DNA of 44,784 bases, taken from positions 1 to 44,784 of IMG/VR virus record IMGVR_UViG_3300037882_001749; one strand, given 5' to 3'. Position 1 is the stretch's first letter. Each line of letters opens with the position of its first letter. The DNA is from a virus. The position numbers were made by a program, and so were the translations under genes. Shown piece after piece: positions 7,616 through 16,774 of this stretch. Below the pieces are notes generated by a model. That model was not told where the DNA came from. It did not search any database and was given only the letters and a program-made list of their open reading frames with translations.

Positions 7616-10600
7616 TTATTCCTCTTCTTCCACTCCGGTTATCTTGCCATCGTTATCGCGGTTTATTTTCAGCTTACGCTTGGTCTGCGATCCACTCATG
7701 GAAATCTCAAGTTTAATAGGTTCGGGCGCCTTGGTTTGAGACTGAGTGGCACTGGCTTGCTGTGAAGGTTGCGTAGGCGCTTGCGATGCCTGTTGGTTCT
7801 TCTGGGCCAGAATTGCCAAGACCTGCTCATAGACCGGCTTGCTCATCGCATCGCCGGGAAGGCTTTGAAGGAATTTAACCTGTTGTTCCCGTGTCTTTCC
7901 AAAAAGCTGATCTGCAATAAACTCAGCCCTATTTGCGTTTTCAACTTTAAGGTTCAGCACGGGTTGCATAGCTACCACCGGAGTACGGTTATCTTGGCGT
8001 TTAATGCCATCAACCACGTCTTTTATGCCTAGCTCGGATAGGCCGTAAGCTTGTGACCGCTTGGTCACAATGGCCAATTTGTCCTGCGGTTTTACCGCAG
8101 TGTTGCGCATGGTAGCCATGTTTTCAGCACGGAGCTTCTTGCGCTCAATCTCCTCAAACGCTTGTTGCTGCAAAGATTTGTCCAAAGCGTCCGTTGACTC
8201 AGTAGAAATCTGAGGTGCATCGTTTGGCACGAACTTGATGAATGACGCCAGAATCGGCATGGTAGCAGCACCACGCTGTTTCTTTTTCTGATCCTCGGTC
8301 TTTTGCATTTCGCCGACAGCGTCCGCTGCCTGTAAAGCCGCAGCGGCAAGGCCACCACCGTAACCACGCACAAGGTACAGGATCGACTCAGGGCTTACGT
8401 CGTAGCCTGTCATCTCTTTCAAAGTCTTGGCTGCTTGAACAGCCCCTACACCGGAAGCCGTGGTAAGGGTCCGGTCCTTGACTTTCTCAATGTCTAAGCC
8501 GGTGGTTGAAAACCGAGGGTAAACCGTGCCACCGGTAAACGAGACGTTGCGGCCTACATCCATTGCCGGATCGGCCAACGTAGGTGTCAATGCTTGCGTG
8601 ATGTCACCTGCCCCAAGCGGGTTCATGGAATCGGCAAATACGTCAGCCATGCGCTTTGCGGCGGCATCGGGGCTGTAGCTCATTCCTGAGCCAATGTCGC
8701 TGATGGTATCCATCACTCCTTTGATAGGGCGTACAGACTGAGCAACCGGAATGTTGTAGTAGTACACTCCGCCATCTTTACCTTCTTCTTTTCCGATGGC
8801 TACGGGAATCCCAATTCTTCGATAAAAGTCTGTTTGTTTTTTAAGCTTCCAATCCGGGTCCATGCTGGAGTTCCAAGCGTCCAAAGCCAAAGCAGCTCCA
8901 GCAAAACCTCCGGAAATCTCAATGATGGTTTGTGGGCTACGAATCACGTTTTTAGCCGCAATGCCTGTGCTTTGGATGGCAGGTCCAATAAACCCATACA
9001 AAGTGCCGAGAGATTTGATCGTGGAGCTTTTAAGGTTAAAGTCTATAGACGCTTTTCGAGCCAGCATTGCCGCCTCTTTACGAGAGGCTCCCAACTTCTT
9101 TGCCCGGTCGTAAACACGCAGGTAATTTGAATCGTTGGTAACGTCGTTCAAATAATCAAAAACGCCGACAAAGGCACGTCCTGCATCTCCAAGCCTAGAC
9201 CTATCCATAGAAACGCTTTTAAGCGCCTTCTCGGAGGCTTTGCGGGTGGCATTGGCGTAGCCGCCACTAAACGCTCCGTCTAACTCCGCCTCAGTGTACA
9301 TTTTGCCAAGCGGGGTATCTTCCCCTAGCTTTGCATCATGCACTGCCTTCATGTAGCGAAATGGGTTTTGAAGGATGCTTGTCTTGGCCGCTTCCCGCAG
9401 ATCATCTGATGCCGCAAGGTTAAAAAATACTTCCTGACGGTCACGGATTGGATTGTTCGCCAAAAAGAATGACGGCGAGAACCGAGTGTAGATTTGAGTA
9501 AGCAGGTTTGTTCCTGCGCCTACAGCCCGCATAATCGGGTCTTTCAACCCAGTACCCATGTTCCTAAGGCTGTTCGCAAGGAGCTGGTCATCGAACTCCA
9601 CCCAGTCAGTCTTGTTAACTCCGCTCTCGTTATATCGTACTGCAATCGCGTTTTCTGGCAATTCACCAGCCGTCGCACGTTTTACCGTAACTCCAGCGTT
9701 CGGGTACTTCTTATAAAAGTTACGAACGGTTTGGGCAACGACATTTCGCTCTCCACGAATAATGGCGTCTTTGAGATTGGTCAAAGAAGACGTAAGCGGA
9801 TCGGACACTTCCAACTCAGAGCCCTTTCCTGCTTTAAGACCAGAACTGCGTGAGCTAAAGCGAGGTGTTCCATAAACAGCACCTAATGAGTCTTCTGTTT
9901 CAGGGATTTCTCGATTCAGTGGAATGTGCTCAGGGAACTCCTTGCGCAACGCCGCTGCTCGGTCTGGCCCGACTAGGCCGGTATCAACACGGACTTTAAG
10001 CGCAAGGTCACTTATTTCCCTTACCTGCTTTCTCAGGTCTTCAAACACAGGCTCAATGCCACGATCCTTGATGTTTTGGATAATGTTGTCTGCTTCGTCA
10101 TCGCTCATGCCAGCCGCAGGACCACGATCAAAGTCAGCATGAACTCGGTTGTAGTCCTTGGCCGTCTTTGCGACCATGTAGTTCTTAAGCTGATTGATAT
10201 ACTGCTCTCGTGGTATGCCAGAAGCCTTTGCCAAGGTAGTCAGGGATACGTCGATGTTCTTTTGAATAGCTTGCCCTGCTTGCTCGGCCATAATCCTAAC
10301 CTTGGCATCAACAACACCCGGATACAAAGAAGCAGCAAGATAGGCATTTGCGTTTTCTTCAACCTCTCCAGCCGTACGCGCAACTTTACCAACGTCACGT
10401 TTAAGACGTGCCCAAGGATTGTTTCCAAGCGTTTCCCGGAACCGAACTAGAGGCTCTAAGTCCCTAGTTTTTAAAAACCATTCTGGAAGGCCCTCTGTTC
10501 CTTTTGCTGTTTCCTTGGCAAAGGCTGCTAAATTTCGTCCGGGTATGGCAAGGCGTGCTCCAACGGATGCGGCACCGCCAAACATAACTCCGTACTTGGC

Positions 10601-13105
10601 GGCATTGGCAATGCGCTCTTGTGGCGTATCCCCTTCGCTAAAGCCGTAAAGACTTCCTCCGACAAAGCCGCTAAGAGGAGCGCCTACATTTCTTGCAAAT
10701 TGCAAGTCAACAGCTCCCCGGCTAACGCTGTTTGCGTATTGGTCGCCAAGGGTCTGTCCTTGCGTTAGCGGCCCTTCGCCACCGGCATCGTCTTGACGGT
10801 TTTGAGCCATTTCTGACTTCCCGCCATTGAACGTTTCAGTGCTTCCGGTTTCTTGCACGGAGGATGTCCCGATGCTTTCATTGATTTGTTTTTCATTGGA
10901 TGGTATTAGTTCTGAGTATTGGTAACGGCCTTCATCAAGATTTTGAGGAAGGTTAAAGTCATAGCCTGCCGCCCTAGCGTCTTCGACTGACCCTGAGAAA
11001 CCGGGACGTGAATTGCTTGTGCTTGGTATATCCACTTGCACCGCAGTCCTGCCACCCATTTTCATGACGGTAATCTGAGCGTCAGGAGGAGGAACTGATT
11101 GCGGGAGAATAGAAACTTCGCGGATACCCTGCGCCCACTCTTCTCCGGTTGGAATTGCGGTGATGATTTCTTCACCCTCTTTAAGCATGCCGTGTGACCA
11201 CCCGGCATCTGTCTTTCGTCCCACGCTAGCCATAAACCCGTCAGGAAGCTCGTAATAGCCGTTCATGACAGCAGGGTACACCTTACCATCAACTCCTTGA
11301 ATTTCTACGGGAATTTGGCCTCTAGGCGTACTTGCAAAGACATCGGGGTACTTTGCCACAACCGCAGAAGGGGCTTTGCTTAAAGCAGCATCCATTTCAG
11401 CCGCTACGATTCTTGCCTCAACTTTAGCCAAGGTCTGCGCTAACGTAGGGGAATCTGTTTTTGCTGCCTCGTTACGGATATAGGCTTTAATCTCGGCTGG
11501 AGATTTACGCGATAGGGCTTTGATCGTTCCTGCGGCTACGCCTGCCCCGGCTAGGAATCCTAGGGCAGTATTTTGAACCCGCTCCTCAATCGTGTCGCCT
11601 TGAGTCGATCCGGCAACAGCTCCAACGCCTCCACTGCCAAGGGTTGAAACAACCGCCATACGCGCTCCGCCAAACTCATCGTACATACGTTGCGCTTGTG
11701 GAGATAGCTGCGCTTTGATTGCCGTGGCCTTTTGCGCATCAAGCTCCCGAATCTGCCTAGCTGCCTGCTCTTGCAGATCAATTAGCGGCATTTCTTCACC
11801 CGGCTTTGAAAGCTGGTTGTTGCGAATAACGCCTTCCAAATTGCGGCCTGCCGCCTCATCAGCTTCCGCCATGACCTGTTTTGTCGTAGCCACACGCGCC
11901 GCTTCTTTTGCCTCTTGGTCAAGTTGCTGAGACAAAGCCTGCGCTTGCTGAGGAGAACGAGGTGTTTCTAGTGCGCTTTGCAGTTTTCTTAGCTCTACCT
12001 TTTCAGCCTCTGGCATCTTCGTATTGGCCAGCATCTCAGAAATAGATGAGGTCATTTGCATGGGGGTTTGCCCCATCAGACGTGCTTTTACCGCAGAGCT
12101 AAGATTAGCAATGCCGGTCTTAATCTCTCCGATTCCTTGAAATCCAGCACCGGCAACAGCACCAAAACCAATAGCATCATTGAGTTCAGTCAGCGAATAT
12201 GGTTTATCCGTAAACAGTGCCTGATTGATGATATTCTGACCCCCTGAAAGCACGGCTCCTTCCGTAGCCCTAGTACCAAGGCGCATAGCCAGTCCTGCAC
12301 CGGGAGCCATCTTTACTGGATTAATGGCTGCAAAGGTGACATTCAGCAGTCCCTGACCTACGTTGTAACGTTCCCTCTGGCCTAACTGCATTTCGAGATT
12401 CTGCGCCAACGGCTCGACGGCAAGAGCACCGCCTGCTGAACCCGCAGAAATGCCCGCTAATGGGCCTACAGGACCGGTTCCAAGCACGCTAGGAGATGAA
12501 GCCGCACCGCCCATAAGACCACCAGCTACTGTTCCACCAACTCGTACAGCAGTAGGCGCTAGCTGCTTAAGATATTCCTTGGTCTGTTCCCAGCCGGAAG
12601 GGGCATCAACAACCGTAAGATTCTCCTCATCTACTTCATCTGTTTTAAGGATGTCATTGATATTTCCATATCGCGACCGCATCAAAATTCGGAATGGCTT
12701 TACTTTTGCCGGGTCATCTTTGATTGACTCGTAAAATGCATTTAGACGCTTACGCCCTTCCGTATTATCTGGGCTTACCTCAGCAAGAATCTGTTCTGTT
12801 TCCGCATCGGCTACAGGTACAGTAGCCTCTCGCTCCTTTAAGAATGGATATGCGTTAGTACCTTCTTCTTTTACAAACGTGTAGCCTTTGGTCGTGAAAG
12901 CATTTGGAAACTGCGTCTTAATTGACGTGCTCCAATCGTCATAAATCTTCTGCCTACCCGCCAAATCGGTAGTCCGCATCGCTTCCTCTATCTGCGGATA
13001 TTCCTTTAGCGTCAGAGCAAACAACTCAGGTCGGGAGTTTGCTTTTTCTAATGGCGTTTTGTTCTGCCACTCAGGGGCGTCTAGAATGTCTGCAACAGCG
13101 CCCAT
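7616..13105 (-). CDS. Giant internal virion / DNA-ejection polyvalent protein
   Basis: At 1829 residues this is by far the largest product. The N-terminal ~200 residues are helical and charged. Gly/Ala-rich hydrophobic stretches occur at about 170-240 (VGGTVAGGLMGGAASS), near 480-530 (GGVGAVAG...FLAGAGVAAG) and near 810-850 (FVGGSLYGF...GVMFGGAASVG), as in membrane-crossing ejection proteins. About residues 1210-1500 (NNPIRDRQEVFF ... ARKASIDFN ... FIGPAIQSTG ... LALDAWN) resemble the LPD38 region of phage polyvalent proteins. The C-terminus is Gln/Pro-rich then acidic (GKITGVEEEE). I infer that it is injected with the genome, a counterpart of T7 gp16. No lytic transglycosylase motif was seen with confidence. 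Confidence 0.8.
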   Translation of the reverse strand: MGAVADILDAPEWQNKTPLEKANSRPELFALTLKEYPQIEEAMRTTDLAGRQKIYDDWSTSIKTQFPNAFTTKGYTFVKEEGTNAYPFLKEREATVPVADAETEQILAEVSPDNTEGRKRLNAFYESIKDDPAKVKPFRILMRSRYGNINDILKTDEVDEENLTVVDAPSGWEQTKEYLKQLAPTAVRVGGTVAGGLMGGAASSPSVLGTGPVGPLAGISAGSAGGALAVEPLAQNLEMQLGQRERYNVGQGLLNVTFAAINPVKMAPGAGLAMRLGTRATEGAVLSGGQNIINQALFTDKPYSLTELNDAIGFGAVAGAGFQGIGEIKTGIANLSSAVKARLMGQTPMQMTSSISEMLANTKMPEAEKVELRKLQSALETPRSPQQAQALSQQLDQEAKEAARVATTKQVMAEADEAAGRNLEGVIRNNQLSKPGEEMPLIDLQEQAARQIRELDAQKATAIKAQLSPQAQRMYDEFGGARMAVVSTLGSGGVGAVAGSTQGDTIEERVQNTALGFLAGAGVAAGTIKALSRKSPAEIKAYIRNEAAKTDSPTLAQTLAKVEARIVAAEMDAALSKAPSAVVAKYPDVFASTPRGQIPVEIQGVDGKVYPAVMNGYYELPDGFMASVGRKTDAGWSHGMLKEGEEIITAIPTGEEWAQGIREVSILPQSVPPPDAQITVMKMGGRTAVQVDIPSTSNSRPGFSGSVEDARAAGYDFNLPQNLDEGRYQYSELIPSNEKQINESIGTSSVQETGSTETFNGGKSEMAQNRQDDAGGEGPLTQGQTLGDQYANSVSRGAVDLQFARNVGAPLSGFVGGSLYGFSEGDTPQERIANAAKYGVMFGGAASVGARLAIPGRNLAAFAKETAKGTEGLPEWFLKTRDLEPLVRFRETLGNNPWARLKRDVGKVARTAGEVEENANAYLAASLYPGVVDAKVRIMAEQAGQAIQKNIDVSLTTLAKASGIPREQYINQLKNYMVAKTAKDYNRVHADFDRGPAAGMSDDEADNIIQNIKDRGIEPVFEDLRKQVREISDLALKVRVDTGLVGPDRAAALRKEFPEHIPLNREIPETEDSLGAVYGTPRFSSRSSGLKAGKGSELEVSDPLTSSLTNLKDAIIRGERNVVAQTVRNFYKKYPNAGVTVKRATAGELPENAIAVRYNESGVNKTDWVEFDDQLLANSLRNMGTGLKDPIMRAVGAGTNLLTQIYTRFSPSFFLANNPIRDRQEVFFNLAASDDLREAAKTSILQNPFRYMKAVHDAKLGEDTPLGKMYTEAELDGAFSGGYANATRKASEKALKSVSMDRSRLGDAGRAFVGVFDYLNDVTNDSNYLRVYDRAKKLGASRKEAAMLARKASIDFNLKSSTIKSLGTLYGFIGPAIQSTGIAAKNVIRSPQTIIEISGGFAGAALALDAWNSSMDPDWKLKKQTDFYRRIGIPVAIGKEEGKDGGVYYYNIPVAQSVRPIKGVMDTISDIGSGMSYSPDAAAKRMADVFADSMNPLGAGDITQALTPTLADPAMDVGRNVSFTGGTVYPRFSTTGLDIEKVKDRTLTTASGVGAVQAAKTLKEMTGYDVSPESILYLVRGYGGGLAAAALQAADAVGEMQKTEDQKKKQRGAATMPILASFIKFVPNDAPQISTESTDALDKSLQQQAFEEIERKKLRAENMATMRNTAVKPQDKLAIVTKRSQAYGLSELGIKDVVDGIKRQDNRTPVVAMQPVLNLKVENANRAEFIADQLFGKTREQQVKFLQSLPGDAMSKPVYEQVLAILAQKNQQASQAPTQPSQQASATQSQTKAPEPIKLEISMSGSQTKRKLKINRDNDGKITGVEEEE

Positions 13106-13108
13106 AGA

Positions 13109-14053
13109 TTACCGAAAGTTAATGCCTTCAAATACGTTTACAGTTGTTGGTGTCACCTGAGGCTGTGTTGTCTGCGTATTTGGAGTGCTTGGTGCAGGGT
13201 TTGTGGCGTTTTGAGTCCCAAGGAACTCGGCAAGCTGCTGCAAGTAATTAGCTCCTCCAGAACCACCTTTGGAAAGTGATTCCGCACGCTGATCTAGCAT
13301 AGCTGCTCCTTGCGGGTCAGTAGCACGTATTTCATTTGCTTGCCTACGAAGGTCTAAAATTGAGTCGCCGGGCCTACGTACAGCCGCACTACGCTTGGCA
13401 ATAACGCCGTCCAAAATAGCCGCAGTTTCCGTATCTCCAACATCCAAAGCTTCATCCCGTGATTGTATCAGCCCTTGCACAGAAGATGATGCCGCAGGCC
13501 GTTTTTGACGTTCTTTCTCCAAATCAATACGCCCTTGGTTTTGTACCCCTAGCTTTTCCAGCTCTTGAGCATACTGAATCTTTGAAAGTTCTGTCCTAGC
13601 CTTTATTTCAGTATCTGTAATGGCAGACTTAAACGCCATTGCCCTGCTTTGGTTTAGTTGATCTACAAACGGCTTACCTTCGTCAAGTTGAGACATCCAC
13701 GTGTACTTAGGCTGAATTCTAGCCAGCGCCTTTTCCTGCTCCTCAAACGTAGGAAGCTGCATAGCAGCCTGATACTCAGCATTAGCAATAGGCGCTTCTT
13801 GAGCCAATCGCTTTTTAAGCATTTCTTGCTGAGTAATAGTGGAAATAGTCGCCCGAGCGGATGCTAACGTTGCTTCCTGCTTTGCAAGAAATACAGGTTC
13901 TACAGCTCTCCGAATTTCTTCATCTCGCGCACGATCCTGCGTTTCCCACTGGATGCGCTGACGGCGCTGCATGAAACTTTGGCCAAAATCGGCACCACGA
14001 TAAAACTGCCCTGCTGGGTCAGTTTGTGCAGGCATGAATTGCGCTTCGGCCAT
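13109..14053 (-). CDS. Helical internal virion protein, 314 aa
   Basis: A Gln/Ala/Glu-rich, largely alpha-helical protein with probable coiled coil at about residues 25-200 (FMQRRQRIQWETQDRARDEE; ELSKIQYAQELEKLGVQNQG) and a disordered Thr/Pro/Gln C-terminal tail. It sits between the giant ejection protein and the Gly-rich membrane protein, mirroring the gp14-gp15-gp16 order of podoviral internal cores. I therefore infer an ejectosome component. No enzymatic motif is visible. Confidence 0.7.
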   Translation of the reverse strand: MAEAQFMPAQTDPAGQFYRGADFGQSFMQRRQRIQWETQDRARDEEIRRAVEPVFLAKQEATLASARATISTITQQEMLKKRLAQEAPIANAEYQAAMQLPTFEEQEKALARIQPKYTWMSQLDEGKPFVDQLNQSRAMAFKSAITDTEIKARTELSKIQYAQELEKLGVQNQGRIDLEKERQKRPAASSSVQGLIQSRDEALDVGDTETAAILDGVIAKRSAAVRRPGDSILDLRRQANEIRATDPQGAAMLDQRAESLSKGGSGGANYLQQLAEFLGTQNATNPAPSTPNTQTTQPQVTPTTVNVFEGINFR

Positions 14054-14058
14054 AGGTT

Positions 14059-14889
14059 TTAAGAGTAAAGTCCACTGCCACCGCCGTATCCAGAGCTAAA
14101 CGGCATTGACGCCCCAGTTCCACCATACCCTCCGCTTACAGCAGACGGGGCATTACTGAATCCTGAATATGGTGCTGTACCTGAGTATCCTCCGCCACCG
14201 CCAGCAGCAGCTCCAGCCCCTGCGCCATACATTCCTCCAAATACGCCAGCACCTGCTGCTAATCCCTCCCACGGAGCAGCAGCTTTCTGATTCGCAGCAG
14301 CTTGCTGTGCATTCATGTATGCTTGCTGTGCAGACCTGTTATCCGATGCCGCTTGAATGGCGTTCTGCGGAGTAACATACATGGACAATGGACTAAGCGG
14401 GTTTACTTTCGCTAATCCTGCAAGCGTCCCTAAAATTGACTGACTGCTAGCAATTTGCTGCTGTCCGTATTGCAGACTGTTAACTCCAAAGTCTCGCAAT
14501 AGTGAAAAATCACCGGCTTGTCCACGTACTCCCGTGTTAATACCTCGCTCGGCTGCTATGCGCGAAAGATTATCCTCAAACTCTTGAGGTAAGGCATAGG
14601 GATTTGCACTAGCTTGCTGGGCTTGCCTACTTAAGTTCTGGGCTATTTGGTCATACCCCGGAATGGCTCGATTCAACAGACTAAGGTTTTGATCCTGCGT
14701 AAAAGTATTTGCACGCCGCAACAATGCCTCAATCTCAGGGGTATTTTGGTTGTTTGCTCGAATGGCTTCAGAAGCTGCACCCCCAACGTCAACAGCAGCA
14801 GCTTGCCCCGGAGCCTTTGCTCCTTTGCTTTTTGCCATGTAGGTGCTTCCTCCTACAACAACCGCTGCTCCAACGGCAATCCAACTCAT
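14059..14889 (-). CDS. Gly/Ala-rich internal virion protein, gp14-like
   Basis: A 276-residue protein beginning with a hydrophobic segment (WIAVGAAVVVGGSTYM) that could insert in a membrane. A helical Gln/Asn-rich centre follows (AAERGINTGVRGQAGDFSLL; QQAYMNAQQAAANQ). The C-terminal ~75 residues are extremely Gly/Ala/Ser/Tyr-rich (GAGAAAGGGGGYSG). Short N-terminally hydrophobic proteins at this place in podoviral gene order form the outer-membrane part of the ejection channel. Assignment rests on position and composition, not on sequence identity I can verify. The start overlaps the end of the next upstream gene by four bases (ATGA). Confidence 0.68.
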   Translation of the reverse strand: MSWIAVGAAVVVGGSTYMAKSKGAKAPGQAAAVDVGGAASEAIRANNQNTPEIEALLRRANTFTQDQNLSLLNRAIPGYDQIAQNLSRQAQQASANPYALPQEFEDNLSRIAAERGINTGVRGQAGDFSLLRDFGVNSLQYGQQQIASSQSILGTLAGLAKVNPLSPLSMYVTPQNAIQAASDNRSAQQAYMNAQQAAANQKAAAPWEGLAAGAGVFGGMYGAGAGAAAGGGGGYSGTAPYSGFSNAPSAVSGGYGGTGASMPFSSGYGGGSGLYS

Positions 14890-15347
14890 ACGCCACCCCC
14901 TTCATTAAGTTTCTTTTTCATGGGAATATCGTGTGGGTAGATTAGTTGTTCCTCTATCTTTTTAAGGTCGGTTTCTTCGGTTGGGTGAAATGTTATCCAT
15001 CTGCAATCTTGCTCAATGTAAAGAATCCTTCGTGTCCCCGGTTTGGTAATGCCAACGTAAGGGGCTTGCAACGTAACAACGCCTGCTTGTTCAGTCCACA
15101 CGTGGGCAATGCCTTCTGTTATGACGTACTGATGCTCCGTCATGTGAATCTTAGACGTAAGCAGCGTTCCTTTTGGCATCAGGATTTCGCGGGAATACAT
15201 TCCCGGCGTAAACCTATGCGTAACTTGGCACTGATGTGGGCTTTGTTCAGCCAAAGATGCAATCATGGCTTCAACCTCATTTACCCGGCCATTTTCCTTG
15301 GCCTGAACAGCAGCTTTAACCGGACATAATGTGGCTATTTTACCCAT
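14886..15347 (-). CDS. Cupin-like small phage protein
   Basis: A 153-residue protein starting MGKIATLCPVK, immediately after the preceding stop (TAATATG). I chose this ATG because the in-frame upstream alternative is TTG. The middle (SREILMPKGTLLTSKIHMTEH, then ITEGIAHVWTE and APYVGITKPGTRRILYIEQDC) has the spacing of a cupin beta-barrel, with His residues in the first motif. Similar barrel proteins occur among structural genes of many phages, with unknown role. It sits between a putative tail protein and the internal virion proteins. Confidence 0.68.
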   Translation of the reverse strand: MGKIATLCPVKAAVQAKENGRVNEVEAMIASLAEQSPHQCQVTHRFTPGMYSREILMPKGTLLTSKIHMTEHQYVITEGIAHVWTEQAGVVTLQAPYVGITKPGTRRILYIEQDCRWITFHPTEETDLKKIEEQLIYPHDIPMKKKLNEGGGV

Positions 15348-15348
15348 A

Positions 15349-16188
15349 TTAGACCGGTGAGTAAATGAATCCAATTAACCAGAAAGAAGAGTTCATGTTT
15401 GCTGGCCCACCTTGGTTAACGGCATGTCCATAGATAATAGTCTGCCCTCCAGACATTGGAATGTAGCCAGTAGTTGTGTTCTGGGCTGCTGTGCTACTGT
15501 CGTCGCGCGCCCCTTCTGCGGTTACAGTTACGACATCCGTAGCGGCAGTGCTAACCAGATTGCTACCCCACATTTTACCAGTGTAAGAAAAATACTGAGC
15601 GCCACCAAAGCCAACAGGTCCAAACCGAACGTCTATTCGCACGATAGCTGCAATAATGCTGCTAGCTGCTAGGCTAGCACTACTAATGTAAGACGATATA
15701 TCTAGCGGATTCCACCCAGCCCAGTCACCTCCTTGGGTTGCTAAACTTTGCGCCGAACTAAAGAAATAGAACTTATCTCCAACAAGGTCTTCACTGGCTG
15801 CTGGGAACCCCCATTCCCAAGCATTAAGACTTTCAACGTATGTGGAAATACCTGTTCCTACTACGTGCCACAGCGTTCCGTCTTGAGGATTCGGCAACGC
15901 ATCTCGCTCAACTTGAGTTCCAACAAACGCTTTAGCTGGGAGGATTTCCCACGCAGCCCCCGTCCAAACATACCATCCAAGAAACAACCCGCCGCCATCT
16001 GTCCTAAGCCATGCTTTGTCTCGATCCGCAGGGTCGGGAGTTACTGATCCGTAATTTACTCCGTTAAAATTCTCTAGCCCGATGATTTCTTCATACTCGC
16101 TAATGAGTTGAAGCAGCCCCTGAACGGTGCCCGGAAACTCAGTGCCGGAGGGCACAAGCAATGGGTTAAGTTGAGCGTTTAGCGGCAT
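15349..16188 (-). CDS. Putative virion/tail structural protein, 279 aa
   Basis: The N-terminal third has a recognisable phage-tail pattern (TPDPADRDKAWLRTDGGG, LGWYVWTGAAWEI) seen in proteins that decorate tails or carry fibre-attachment modules. A second module follows (TQVERDALPNPQDGTLWHV). The C-terminal ~130 residues are Ser/Gly/Thr-rich beta-type sequence. No catalytic residues are evident. It lies between the glycosyltransferase-like gene and the cupin-like gene, within the late operon. The function is inferred from context and pattern only. Confidence 0.7.
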   Translation of the reverse strand: MPLNAQLNPLLVPSGTEFPGTVQGLLQLISEYEEIIGLENFNGVNYGSVTPDPADRDKAWLRTDGGGLFLGWYVWTGAAWEILPAKAFVGTQVERDALPNPQDGTLWHVVGTGISTYVESLNAWEWGFPAASEDLVGDKFYFFSSAQSLATQGGDWAGWNPLDISSYISSASLAASSIIAAIVRIDVRFGPVGFGGAQYFSYTGKMWGSNLVSTAATDVVTVTAEGARDDSSTAAQNTTTGYIPMSGGQTIIYGHAVNQGGPANMNSSFWLIGFIYSPV

Positions 16189-16234
16189 AAGTTGTCAGTT
16201 AGTTGATGCTTGGATATAAATCAAGTGAGGATTG

Positions 16235-16771
16235 TCATGGATGCCGAAAACTTGCAAACACAGGCGCATTGTACCTTTTAAGGCCGCAATGAAAATCTAG
16301 CCTGTCTTGAACATCTAGCTCTAGTTTGAGGAAAATAGCCCGTAGAACGATCTCTTCGTTGTAGTCGTCTCTTGTCGTTGGGTAGTCCACGTACTCTGGT
16401 TTTACCGCTTCTTTAGCTATTCTAATGGCAGACTTGCGGCTAAACCCTATGACGCCTGCATGCGGCATATATCTTCGGCTTTCATTGCTTGACCGCCATT
16501 TCTTTGCACAAAATACGTCGCCGTCAAAAGGAACCTTTGCCTTTGCCAGCACTTCTGTGTCTGGGTCTATTTTTACAATTAAGTCTGTTGATAGTGCTGT
16601 TAGGTATCTGGCAATCCATTGCCCTACCGTGTCAGTCTTTTTAAGCCTTGGATCATCTTTGATTATGATTATCTCAGAATCAGGGTAGAAAAACTTAATC
16701 CTTAACGGCAGGTGATTTGCCAAAGCCTCATCTTTTTCCGTACAGTTAATAACGAATCCAAGCGTTTTCAT
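16235..16771 (-). CDS. Glycosyltransferase-like protein (GT-A fold), 178 aa
   Basis: Starts MKTLGFVINCTEKDEALANHL and has a Rossmann-like nucleotide-sugar region, a strand-DD stretch (EIIIIKDDPRLK) and a canonical DxD-type metal motif VKIDPDTEV (about residues 66-74). The latter part (MPHAGVIGFSRKSAIRIAKE; DDYNEEIVLR) resembles acceptor-side loops of small GT-A enzymes. It is separated from the main glycan island at 26-31 kb and lies among tail genes, so it may modify a tail protein or the host surface. Substrate unknown. Confidence 0.65.
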   Translation of the reverse strand: MKTLGFVINCTEKDEALANHLPLRIKFFYPDSEIIIIKDDPRLKKTDTVGQWIARYLTALSTDLIVKIDPDTEVLAKAKVPFDGDVFCAKKWRSSNESRRYMPHAGVIGFSRKSAIRIAKEAVKPEYVDYPTTRDDYNEEIVLRAIFLKLELDVQDRLDFHCGLKRYNAPVFASFRHP

Positions 16772-16774
16772 TAG

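Noticed and set aside
15348-15374. Longer start for the cupin-like gene at 15374
   Set aside because: It is a TTG codon overlapping the upstream gene; the ATG at 15347 directly follows the stop.
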